Below, piece by piece: positions 7,238-14,633 of a DNA stretch of 30,381 nucleotides (within the stretch, counting starts at the first letter, position 1; every line of letters starts with the position of its first letter). This DNA comes from JAJTFW01 sp964534995. Its GTDB lineage: Bacteria > Bacteroidota > Bacteroidia > AKYH767-A > OLB10. Both the position numbers and the translations under genes were made by a program. The stretch is from assembly GCA_964534995.1 (NCBI GenBank), contig CAZHSC010000042.1, forward strand, positions 1 through 30,381. The letters run 5' to 3'. The notes beneath the pieces are model-generated. The model was not told the origin of the DNA, made no database searches, and saw only the letters and a program-made list of their open reading frames with translations.

Positions 7238-9129
7238 GGTCTTACCAATTGATTGTGAATTAGACCATACCGATATTGTTGCAGCACTGCTTTTAAAAAA
7301 CGCTCCTGTTCACGGATGGATGGGTCACCCTTTTTCAATAGGTTCTTTTTCAGGAGATGGTCTCTTCGCCGGTACAAATGACTTGATTCCTGTCCGTCAA
7401 ATTGTAAGATAAGTTCATCTGTGATCAGTTGCCATGAATTATTTGAATAATTTACCGACCATCCCTTTGAAGAAGCAAAGAGGTCGCGTCCGAAGGCGCT
7501 GTATTTACCGGGGTAATGGATAAGTTGCAATACACTGGGAAGTACATCGCATTGTTGGGCGATTTCCCAATGTACTTTTGGGGTACTGTCGCCGGGAATA
7601 ATGAAAACCAAGGGGATGTGATAGGCGCCAAGTCTGTTGGCACTGTAAGGTGTTCCGGCAGGACCGCTGTGGTCGGAGGTAATTACAAACAAGGTATTTT
7701 TATACCAGGGCTGCATTTTGGCCTCGTTAAAAAACGACCTGAGCGCGGCATCCGCATAAGTCATTCCCTGTTGAATGGGTGGCATCTTCAGGTCAATCCG
7801 GTCCCTGTATTTTTCAGGTATTTTATAGGGGTGGTGCGATGAAATGCTGAAGAATGCCGCATGGAAAGGTTCATTCCATAAGTTCAACTGTCGTATCATG
7901 AATGAAAAATAGGCATGATCATATATACCCCAATGACCATCGTAATCGTTCGCGGGTCCATCGTATTCATTTTTTCCGTAGTAATGATCGTAGCCCGCAA
8001 GCCTCGCAAAGTTGTCAAAGCCCATGGTTCCGTTGTTGCCTCCGTGAAAAAAGCCGGACCTGTAGCCAAATGGCTTTAACAGGGATGCAAGACTGTTGAT
8101 GTTATTCACATTGTAAGCCGAATTGATAAATGCCTGATCCATCAGTGCAGGTATGGAGGAAATAACAGCGGGTATACCGTCAATGGAACGCTTGGCATTG
8201 GCAAAGGTGTTTGGCCATGCATGGGATGACAACAATAGTGAATCTAAAAAGGGCGTAATGGCAATGCCTTCCGGATGATAGTAACTGATATGTTCAAATG
8301 AAAAACTTTCCATGATTACTACAACGATGTTATATGCCTGCAGTGTTTTACCGTTTGTTGCAGGGTGATGTACCTGAAATATTTTCTCCGCTGTATCAAT
8401 GGGTAATAAGTCGGGCTCTTCCAGGATCTGGTCGTTCCACGATTTTATAATGGTATAAGGTGTATTAAGTACGAGCGGAATGGAGGAGGGATGCACCAGT
8501 TTAGCGGCGCTTTGCACCGAAAGCGGTTTCAGCTGTACACCACCCCTGAATCCAATGATGCTGATTCCTGTTAAGAGGATGAACAATACAAGACGAATCG
8601 GCAGACTGAAAAATGAGGTGGATTTGAATTCGGAAGTACGTATGGATAGACGGATTCTTTTTTCAAAACCAATCATAGAAAAAAGAAGCAGTAACCAGAA
8701 AACAAGAAGGTACCAGTAATCCATAATATATATGAGCAGGTTATTGGACACATCTTCACCCCCTGCAATAAAAGCGAATACATCGGCGGTACTCCTTTTC
8801 TGAATATAGCTGAACCAGGCCGTATCTATTACATTAAACAACAGGGCAATTCCATTTAACAGGATAAGCAGGAATCCAATTGTTTGCTGATAATAGGGTT
8901 GGTATTGGTAGGGTCCCGGAAAAAGCTGCATGAGGATGATCAGGGAATTAATGATGAAGATGGCCGTAATATCATAACGAAGGGATGCAAGAAAAATACT
9001 TTTAAAAGTGTCCGTTGCGGTCTCAGGATTTACGGCGATAAATGCCAGCCGGCTCAATTGAAAAAGTAAAAGTATGAATGCCAGTCTCTTTACGAGAAGT
9101 ATATAATGAAACCATTTAGATCGGATCAT
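7234..9129 (-). CDS. LtaS/OpgB-type phosphoglycerol transferase-like sulfatase-family membrane protein
   Basis: This is a 631-aa protein with an N-terminal membrane domain and a C-terminal extracytoplasmic sulfatase-fold domain. About five transmembrane segments lie between residues 8 and 195 (roughly 8-33, 50-70, 82-104, 136-155, 177-194). The catalytic domain starts near 265. VVIMESF gives the metal-binding E274. KRSIDGIPAVISSIP gives the probable nucleophile S315, matching the position of the LtaS catalytic threonine. FFHGGNNGTMGFDNFARLAGY and ITSDHSGPAG (D486, H487) supply further metal and substrate residues. Relatives transfer phosphoglycerol, phosphoethanolamine or similar head groups; the acceptor in this Gram-negative organism is unknown. 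It precedes and overlaps a diacylglycerol kinase gene. A TACTTTTG box sits almost against the start codon. Confidence 0.85.
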   Translation of the reverse strand: MIRSKWFHYILLVKRLAFILLLFQLSRLAFIAVNPETATDTFKSIFLASLRYDITAIFIINSLIILMQLFPGPYQYQPYYQQTIGFLLILLNGIALLFNVIDTAWFSYIQKRSTADVFAFIAGGEDVSNNLLIYIMDYWYLLVFWLLLLFSMIGFEKRIRLSIRTSEFKSTSFFSLPIRLVLFILLTGISIIGFRGGVQLKPLSVQSAAKLVHPSSIPLVLNTPYTIIKSWNDQILEEPDLLPIDTAEKIFQVHHPATNGKTLQAYNIVVVIMESFSFEHISYYHPEGIAITPFLDSLLLSSHAWPNTFANAKRSIDGIPAVISSIPALMDQAFINSAYNVNNINSLASLLKPFGYRSGFFHGGNNGTMGFDNFARLAGYDHYYGKNEYDGPANDYDGHWGIYDHAYFSFMIRQLNLWNEPFHAAFFSISSHHPYKIPEKYRDRIDLKMPPIQQGMTYADAALRSFFNEAKMQPWYKNTLFVITSDHSGPAGTPYSANRLGAYHIPLVFIIPGDSTPKVHWEIAQQCDVLPSVLQLIHYPGKYSAFGRDLFASSKGWSVNYSNNSWQLITDELILQFDGQESSHLYRRRDHLLKKNLLKKGDPSIREQERFLKAVLQQYRYGLIHNQLVRP

Positions 9130-9133
9130 GCTT

Positions 9134-9141
9134 CAAAAGTA
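9134..9141 (-). promoter_or_regulatory. -7 box just upstream of the LtaS/OpgB-like gene
   Basis: The minus strand reads TACTTTTG, a full match to TAnnTTTG. Transcription would begin about 5 nt downstream, practically at the ATG (9129), predicting a leaderless or near-leaderless message. No TTG lies at the usual distance, so confidence is modest. Confidence 0.4.
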
Positions 9142-9170
9142 GTACAGATTGAGATTAAAAATTGAATAAG

Positions 9171-9205
9171 AAAAAAGGCTGTCTCGATGGGAGACAGCCT
9201 TTTTT
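9171..9205. terminator. Rho-independent terminator after the DUF5011 lipoprotein gene
   Basis: GGCTGTCTC (9177-9185) and GAGACAGCC (9191-9199) form a perfect 9-bp stem with a GATGG loop. It is flanked by six As on the left and six Ts on the right. It therefore terminates in either direction. It separates the DUF5011 gene from the downstream minus-strand phosphoglycerol transferase-like gene. Confidence 0.92.
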
Positions 9206-9229
9206 AAACAGGAATACACAGATTGGCTG

Positions 9230-9904
9230 TTAATTTCTTTCGAACCATGCCCTGCAGCTGGCAGTGGCAACCGGAACAGCTGAGTTATTCTTGTCCGTAT
9301 AGTTAATAACGAAGCCTTTGATATTGTTCACGCTTCCTGAACCTTCAAACTCATGATCTTCAACAGCAGAACCTATGTCCAATGCCTGTTGGTTGGGCAG
9401 ATTGATAGTACCGTCGGAATTCACTGTTGCGGTAATGCTGTTGTTGCCGCTATAATCCGCGAATTTGTCGAAACCAATGGTGGTGCTGTTAATTTTAGTA
9501 ACAGTTTGCTGGTAGGTAAATGAAACTGCCGAAGCACCTGATCCGCAAGTGTCTTTCACGGTGTAAGTTTTTGCAAGGGCATCGGTACTTGCGTATACTA
9601 CTACTTCCCTGGTTTCACTGGCTCCGTTACCTGCCGCATCGCTTACCGAGTAATATACATTGTATGATCCCGGAATACGGTTTTCAACTTCGCTGTCATC
9701 CACAGAGATAGAGCTGGAGAGGTCCCCGTCTTCATTATCATCGGCGGTTGCTCCCGGATCATTATATGTATCAAGCATTTCTAACTGGAAAGGATTGCTA
9801 CCTAACAAGGTAATAACAGGCGCTTCTGTATCGTCTTTACTGCAACCTGTAATAACAACCGCGGCAGTAGCCAGTAAACCGGCGAATAATAAGGTGTTTT
9901 TCAT
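9230..9904 (-). CDS. DUF5011 (Ig-like) domain lipoprotein
   Basis: This is a 224-aa lipoprotein of unknown function. Residues 1-20 are a lipoprotein signal peptide with lipobox VITGC (C21). The mature N-terminus CSKDDT fits the X-K-(D/E)2 surface-export signal described for Bacteroidota lipoproteins, so it is probably displayed on the cell surface. Residues about 28-105 are a DUF5011/HYR-like immunoglobulin domain (GSYNVYYSVSDAAGNGASE, preceded by a NEDGDLSSS segment). The remaining 115 residues resemble the Cys-containing C-terminal domain often fused to DUF5011 in this phylum, with an FEGSGSV motif and a final CRAWFERN. It has its own consensus promoter and terminator, so it is a single-gene unit. 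Confidence 0.82.
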   Translation of the reverse strand: MKNTLLFAGLLATAAVVITGCSKDDTEAPVITLLGSNPFQLEMLDTYNDPGATADDNEDGDLSSSISVDDSEVENRIPGSYNVYYSVSDAAGNGASETREVVVYASTDALAKTYTVKDTCGSGASAVSFTYQQTVTKINSTTIGFDKFADYSGNNSITATVNSDGTINLPNQQALDIGSAVEDHEFEGSGSVNNIKGFVINYTDKNNSAVPVATASCRAWFERN

Positions 9905-9929
9905 GATTTATAAATTTCTTTGGTGGCTG

Positions 9930-9958
9930 CAAAGTTAAATAATCCGGCCATATTTCAA
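9930..9958 (-). promoter_or_regulatory. Promoter of the DUF5011 lipoprotein gene
   Basis: On the minus strand TAACTTTG (9937-9930) is an exact -7 box. A TTG (9958-9956) lies 18 nt upstream. The start codon at 9904 follows a predicted leader of about 20 nt. Confidence 0.65.
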
Positions 9959-9964
9959 ATTTAC

Positions 9965-9996
9965 TTGTTTGACAAATTTAATAATGAATACATTTG
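9965..9996 (+). promoter_or_regulatory. Promoter of the tandem small lipoprotein genes
   Basis: TACATTTG (9989-9996) is an exact -7 box. TTG occurs at 9965-9967 (21-nt spacer) and again at 9969-9971 (17-nt spacer), both within the accepted range. The ATG at 10018 follows about 15 nt after the expected start site. It is back to back with the DUF5011 promoter. Confidence 0.62.
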
Positions 9997-10017
9997 TGCC
10001 TCAAATCTGAAAACCAC

Positions 10018-10371
10018 ATGAAAAAGTTAATTTACCTGTTTTCCGCTGCTACAATGACCTTTGTCATTTCTTGCGGACCAAGTGCAGAAGAAAAAGCTGC
10101 AGAAGAAAAGAGAATTGCAGATTCGATTGCCGCTGCCACTGAAGCCAGAATTCAGGATAGCCTGGCCCTGGTAGCCGCTGCAGTTCAGGATAGCTTAGCT
10201 GCTGTTCAGAAAGCGGCTGAGGATTCTTTGCGAGAGGTTGCTATTGCCGATTCGATTGCTGCTGCAAAAAAGAAATCAACGCCCAAGCCGCAGCCTAAAA
10301 AGTCACCGGAGCAACAGAAAATTGAAAAACAAATCAAAGAGGTGAAGGATGCTACCCGTGGTCGTGGTTAA
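10018..10371 (+). CDS. Small repeat-rich lipoprotein (first of a tandem pair)
   Basis: This is a 117-aa predicted lipoprotein that I cannot assign to a named family. The ATG at 10018 starts a signal peptide ending in lipobox VISC (C19). The mature protein begins CGPSAEEKAAEEKR, shared almost exactly with the next gene. From there it is Ala/Glu/Gln-rich and predicted helical, with five Asp-Ser-(Ile/Leu) units spaced 12, 11, 11 and 9 residues apart (IADSIAAA, IQDSLALV, VQDSLAAV, AEDSLREV, IADSIAAA). That is an 11-residue coiled-coil-like periodicity. The tail is basic and Pro/Lys-rich (KKKSTPKPQPKKSPEQQ) and ends ATRGRG. An envelope-spanning or structural role is possible, but this is inference. 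An upstream TTG reading overlaps the promoter and is not needed. Confidence 0.75.
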   Translation: MKKLIYLFSAATMTFVISCGPSAEEKAAEEKRIADSIAAATEARIQDSLALVAAAVQDSLAAVQKAAEDSLREVAIADSIAAAKKKSTPKPQPKKSPEQQKIEKQIKEVKDATRGRG

Positions 10372-10453
10372 TTGATTGAAAAATAAATAATTTGAATCAA
10401 GCTACGTTATGTGCTAATTCTAACCTAATCCCATCTTAACCTATATTAACCCC

Positions 10454-10681
10454 ATGAAAAAAATCGCATTACTTGCATTGTTTGCAGGATTCACCATGAT
10501 CACTGCCTGTGGCCCAAGCGCTGAAGAAAAGGCAGCTGAGGAAAAGCGTGTTCAGGATTCTATTGATGCTGCTGCTGCTGCCATGAAAGCAGCTGAAGAT
10601 GCTGCCATGGCTGCTGCTATGGCTGCTGATACAGCAGTTGCTGTGGATACTACAGCGGCGGCTGCCACTCCTGCAAACTGA
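10454..10681 (+). CDS. Small Ala-rich lipoprotein (second of a tandem pair)
   Basis: This is a 75-aa predicted lipoprotein with lipobox ITAC (C19). Residues 19-32 are identical to the first lipoprotein (CGPSAEEKAAEEKR), followed by one related VQDSIDAAAA unit. The remainder is almost all Ala, Met, Asp, Thr and Val and ends ATPAN. It lacks the basic tail of its neighbour. The gene lies 82 bp after the first, with no obvious promoter between them, and ends just before a strong terminator, so the two are probably one transcript. The shared segment is encoded by different synonymous codons, which suggests an old duplication held by selection on the protein. The function is unknown. Confidence 0.7.
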   Translation: MKKIALLALFAGFTMITACGPSAEEKAAEEKRVQDSIDAAAAAMKAAEDAAMAAAMAADTAVAVDTTAAAATPAN

Positions 10682-10690
10682 TACGAATGT

Positions 10691-10735
10691 ATTCCATTAA
10701 AAAAGGCTCCCCTGAGGAGCCTTTTTTAATGGAAT
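10691..10735. terminator. Bidirectional terminator between the lipoprotein genes and phoH-like gene
   Basis: ATTCCATTAAAAAAGGCTCC (10691-10710) pairs perfectly over 20 bp with 10716-10735, around a CCTGA loop. The A6/T6 blocks flanking the GC core give U-tracts in both directions, suiting its place between two convergent genes. Confidence 0.92.
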
Positions 10736-10763
10736 CAGGCAGGTTGAATCATGTTCCGCTGAT

Positions 10764-12119
10764 TTATAATAAGTAGCCTGCCAGGTTGGCCAAATCGCTG
10801 CGCTCTCCTTTTTCAAGGGTAATATGCGAATATAAATCCTGATCTTTCATTTTATCAATCAGTACACTTAATCCGTTACTGTGTGAATCCAGATAAGGCG
10901 TATCAATCTGGAAAATATCTCCCGTAAAAATAATTTTCGTGCCTTCCCCGGCCCTGGTGATAATCGTTTTTACTTCATGTGGCGTAAGATTTTGTGCTTC
11001 ATCAATAATAAAACAAATGTTACTCAGGCTGCGCCCCCGTATATAAGCCAGCGGTGTAATATGCAGTTTTTCATTTTCAACCATGTCATTAATTTTCTGG
11101 AACTCCCTGTCGGTCTCTTTATACTGGCTTTGAATAAATTTCAGGTTGTCCCACAATGGCTCCATGTAGGGGTTGATTTTTGATTTTATATCGCCCGGTA
11201 AATAGCCTATATCTTTATTGCTTAACGGTACAATAGGCCTTGCCAGGTAAATCTGCCGGTAACGGCTTTTTTGTTCAAGAGCCGATGCCAGGGCCAGCAA
11301 TGTTTTTCCGGAGCCCGCTATGCCCATGATGGTGGAAAGAAGCACATTGGGGTTCAGTACAGAGTGAATGGCGAAAGTCTGCTCCGCATTTCTGGGACGA
11401 ATACCGGCTGCCGGCTCTTTGGTGAGCCTTTCTATCCGGTCACTGTGCGGATTGTACCAGGCAAGGGCAGAACTGGTTTCTGTTTTACTCCTGAGAATAA
11501 AGTAGTGATTTTTATACGGACGTATTTTGGTGATATCTTTCCAGGCGCACCATCCGTCCTGATATAATTTGTCGATGACCCTTTTGCTTGTATTTTCAAT
11601 GATGGATTTACCGGTATATAAATCCTTGATGTCTTTAACTTTTCCGGTTTCATAATCCTCGGAGGAAAGATTAAGTGAACGGGCTTTTAAGCGCAGGTTA
11701 ATGTCCTTGCTGACCAGCACTACTTTGCGTCCCGGATTTTCTTCCTGAACACTCAGGGCGGCATTGATGATTCGGTGATCCGCCTTTCGCTCACCAAAAA
11801 CAATGTCGGCATCAATGGTGCTGCTTTTCTCATGCATTAATACTTTGAATTTTCCCTTGGTGGGTCCGTTCAATGGTATCCAGTCCTGTAGAGAATAACT
11901 TGCCGATAGTTTGTCGATGGAGCGAATAAACTCTCTCGCTTCAAAATTGATAACATCATTTCCTTTTTTGAAACGGTCAATTTCTTCCAGAACCGTGATG
12001 GGAATGGCAACATCATGTTCTTTAAAGTTGAAGAAAGCGTTGTGGTCAAAGAGTATGGCTGAAGTATCGAGGACAAATATTTTCCGGTCACTTTTTTTAA
12101 TGGCTGCGGCCTTTCGCAT
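10764..12119 (-). CDS. PIN-PhoH fusion ATPase/ribonuclease (PhoH2 type)
   Basis: This is a 451-aa PhoH family protein with an N-terminal PIN nuclease domain, the YlaK/PhoH2 architecture. PIN residues are in place: D18 in FVLDTSAI, E46 in VLEEIDRF, D114 in KADHRI and D139 in VSKDINLR. A linker of about 90 residues leads to the ATPase. Walker A is GIAGSGKT at about 266-273. Walker B is CFIIDEAQNLTP, followed by sensor segment IIFTGDIFQID. Known PhoH2 proteins unwind and cleave RNA. I chose the ATG at 12119 (MRKAAAIKKSDRKIFVLDTS); an in-frame TTG at 12170 would add seventeen residues of doubtful value. The gene stands alone and converges on the lipoprotein pair. No TAnnTTTG box was seen upstream. 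Confidence 0.92.
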   Translation of the reverse strand: MRKAAAIKKSDRKIFVLDTSAILFDHNAFFNFKEHDVAIPITVLEEIDRFKKGNDVINFEAREFIRSIDKLSASYSLQDWIPLNGPTKGKFKVLMHEKSSTIDADIVFGERKADHRIINAALSVQEENPGRKVVLVSKDINLRLKARSLNLSSEDYETGKVKDIKDLYTGKSIIENTSKRVIDKLYQDGWCAWKDITKIRPYKNHYFILRSKTETSSALAWYNPHSDRIERLTKEPAAGIRPRNAEQTFAIHSVLNPNVLLSTIMGIAGSGKTLLALASALEQKSRYRQIYLARPIVPLSNKDIGYLPGDIKSKINPYMEPLWDNLKFIQSQYKETDREFQKINDMVENEKLHITPLAYIRGRSLSNICFIIDEAQNLTPHEVKTIITRAGEGTKIIFTGDIFQIDTPYLDSHSNGLSVLIDKMKDQDLYSHITLEKGERSDLANLAGYLL

Positions 12120-12572
12120 AGGTGGGTAAGGGTTTCTCCGAATATAACGGTGTAAGTCTGCTAAGGTCAATGACCGGTGCAGAAGTTAATCTACATGGAC
12201 CTGTTAATAACCTGAAGTATAAAATGCTGAAAATAGAAAAGATAGTATGCGCGGGCATAAGAATTAAATAGAAGCCGCGCCTGCAGTCCCCGTATGCGTG
12301 GATTATTAAGGAAAGGGTTTTTCTCTTTGTTATAATTATTTGGGCCGGTATAATGAAAATCCCCACAATGCTACCCAATGTTCCATAAATACATGTTATC
12401 AGACACATGCCAGCATTATTTAATCGTTCGGAACACTCAATTGGGGCCCGGAACTGAATTCAATCAAAAGCCTGATATTAAAATAGCTATGTGGAACCAG
12501 GGTCGTTAAATTATTAGCAGCCTGTGAAGAATTTGACGGGCATTTGATTACTTTTGCAGAGAAGTAAACACT
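12120..12572. other. Intergenic region between the PIN-PhoH gene and the BatA/VWA gene
   Basis: About 450 bp separate these divergent genes. I see no RNA gene, insertion sequence or convincing coding region. A minus-strand open frame (12408-12097) encodes a hydrophobic stretch but overlaps the PhoH start, lacks family features and is not supported. The right end carries the -7 box of the downstream gene. Confidence 0.5.
12549..12556 (+). promoter_or_regulatory. -7 box of the BatA/VWA-dihydroorotase operon
   Basis: TACTTTTG matches TAnnTTTG exactly and lies 16 nt before the GTG start codon. The nearest TTG (12533-12535) is only 13 nt upstream, shorter than usual, so the -33 element is unclear. 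Confidence 0.45.
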
Positions 12573-14633
12573 GTGATTCATTTCTTTGCCCCTCATTTCC
12601 TTTACGGCTTGTTCCTCCTTGCCATACCGGTAATTATTCACTTATTTAATTTCAGACGCTACAAGAAGGTTCTTTTTACCAATGTCAGGTTTTTACGCGA
12701 AATTAAAGAAGAAACTTCCAGGGTAAGTAAGCTGAAGCACTTGTTGGTTTTAGCATGCCGTTTGCTGGCGGTCTTATTTCTGGTATTGGCCTTTGCCCAA
12801 CCCTATCTTCCGGCCGAAAATGTTCACGCAGGGAGTAAGGATGGCCCTGTATCGGTGTATGTGGATAATTCGTTCAGCATGGATGCCGTCAGCAGTCAGG
12901 GTACTGTATTGGAGGTGGCACGCCTGAAGGCGAGAGAAATAGTGCTGTCATATCCTGCTTCCACCCGTATTCAGCTACTGACAAATGATTTTGAGGCGAT
13001 ACAACAAAGGTTGATCAGCAGGGAAGATGCCCTGGATGAAATTGACCGTATTCATTTTTCATCCGTTAGCCGTAAACTGAGTGAAGTGTTGCTTCGCCAA
13101 AAAGAAGCCCTCAGCGCTCATGCTACCGAAACGGCCGCATCATTTATCATCAGTGACTTTCAAAAAAGCACTTCCGATTTTGAAGAGCTGCCTTTTGATT
13201 CATTAATGAAGGTCAGTATGGTGGCGCTTCCACTTCAGGAAACAGCAAATGTTTTTGTTGATTCCTGCTGGCTCAACAGCCCCGTTGTTCAACTAAATCA
13301 GCCGCTCGAAATAAATGTAAGTATCCGCAATGGTAGTTCTGTCGACGCGGAGAATATCCCCGTACGTTTGTTTCTGAACGGTGTACAGCGAACGGTGACA
13401 TCCCTGAATATTCCATCAGGTGAATCTGCCAATACATCTTTCAATATCACGATCGGACAGCCCGGTTGGCAGAAAGCCGAAGTCAGGATTACAGATCATC
13501 CTATCACTTTTGATGACAGTTATTATTTTTCATTTGAAGTCAGGGAAAAGCTGAATGTGTTAACACTTTACGATGGTTCCCCATCTCCATATCTCGATGC
13601 GCTGTTTAAAAACGATTTGTTTTTCGCCTATACCCGTTCTGAAGCATCAAAAGTGGATTATTCCGCATTGTTGAAACAGCATTGTATAGTGCTGGAAGAC
13701 CTGTCCATGATTTCAAGCGGTCTTGCGGGTGAAATTAAAAAGTTTCTTGAAGCAGGTGGTACCTTGTGTGTCTTTCCTGATTCTCTTTCCGATCTGAGCT
13801 CATGGAATTACTTTTTCAACCTGACCGGCGCGGATGTAATCACCGGCATCAACCACACGCCGGATAAAGTGGTACAGGCCGATCTGGATCATAAATTGTT
13901 TGAGGGCGTATTTGATTTGCAAAAATTAAAAGATGTCCGGACCGACTATCCCGCATCTTCCGGGCATTTTGACTTTTCAGTATCCAGCAGGAGCAAGAAG
14001 CAGGTGTTAATGCGTTTCCAGGGCGGTTCTCCCTTTCTGTCCTGGTTCCCCACAGGAAAAGGATCCATGTACGTATTCTCAGTACCCCTGCATCCCGGCT
14101 TCAGCAACCTCTCCCGTCATGCCATGTTTGCTCCACTGCTCTATAGAATGGCTGTGCTCAGTATAAAACCTATTGCATTTTCAAATATTCTGGGCCGTTC
14201 GGAAAAGGTGGTGTTGCATGCACAGGCTCTGAACGGTGATGAAGTTTTTCATCTGGTGAGTGAAGATAAAAAGTCGGACATTATTCCATATACCAGGGTT
14301 ACCGGTGAGGGTTTACAGGTAGATATTGGGGAGGAGATTAAAAATGCAGGTCATTATGACTTATTGAAAGGCAAAGTGCTGAATGCTGTTTTATCATTTA
14401 ATTACGACCGGAGTGAGTCGTTGATGTCATTCTATACGGACGGTCAGTTAAAAGATATGACAGAGGAATCAGGATTTAATAACTGGAAGCTTTTAACATC
14501 CACTACACAGGATATCGGAAAAACGCTTCGTGTACTGAACAGTGGCATTCCTCTTTGGAAATACGCCATATTACTTACATTGCTTTTTCTTCTGATTGAA
14601 ACATTACTAATACGATTCTGGAAAACATCATGA
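12573..14633 (+). CDS. BatA-domain/VWA membrane protein
   Basis: This is a 686-aa membrane protein with an N-terminal BatA (aerotolerance regulator N-terminal) domain. The start is GTG (VIHFFAPHFLYGLFLLAIPV), matching the conserved beginning of the family. Transmembrane segments lie at about 8-25 and 56-76, joined by the hallmark HLFNFRRYKKVLFTNVRFL. A von Willebrand A domain follows from about 92, with an intact MIDAS DxSxS motif (DNSFS, 98-102). Residues about 235-330 form a CARDB-like β-domain, and 340-560 resemble the glutamine-amidotransferase-like domain of these proteins. A last membrane segment lies at about 661-681. The stop overlaps the next gene's ATG by 4 nt. It is not part of the batDE cluster, and its function is unknown. 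Confidence 0.87.
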   Translation: MIHFFAPHFLYGLFLLAIPVIIHLFNFRRYKKVLFTNVRFLREIKEETSRVSKLKHLLVLACRLLAVLFLVLAFAQPYLPAENVHAGSKDGPVSVYVDNSFSMDAVSSQGTVLEVARLKAREIVLSYPASTRIQLLTNDFEAIQQRLISREDALDEIDRIHFSSVSRKLSEVLLRQKEALSAHATETAASFIISDFQKSTSDFEELPFDSLMKVSMVALPLQETANVFVDSCWLNSPVVQLNQPLEINVSIRNGSSVDAENIPVRLFLNGVQRTVTSLNIPSGESANTSFNITIGQPGWQKAEVRITDHPITFDDSYYFSFEVREKLNVLTLYDGSPSPYLDALFKNDLFFAYTRSEASKVDYSALLKQHCIVLEDLSMISSGLAGEIKKFLEAGGTLCVFPDSLSDLSSWNYFFNLTGADVITGINHTPDKVVQADLDHKLFEGVFDLQKLKDVRTDYPASSGHFDFSVSSRSKKQVLMRFQGGSPFLSWFPTGKGSMYVFSVPLHPGFSNLSRHAMFAPLLYRMAVLSIKPIAFSNILGRSEKVVLHAQALNGDEVFHLVSEDKKSDIIPYTRVTGEGLQVDIGEEIKNAGHYDLLKGKVLNAVLSFNYDRSESLMSFYTDGQLKDMTEESGFNNWKLLTSTTQDIGKTLRVLNSGIPLWKYAILLTLLFLLIETLLIRFWKTS

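Noticed and set aside
12097..12408. Minus-strand open frame encoding a hydrophobic peptide upstream of the PIN-PhoH gene
   Set aside because: It overlaps the PhoH start, shows no recognisable domain, its second half looks non-coding, and no promoter or neighbour supports it.
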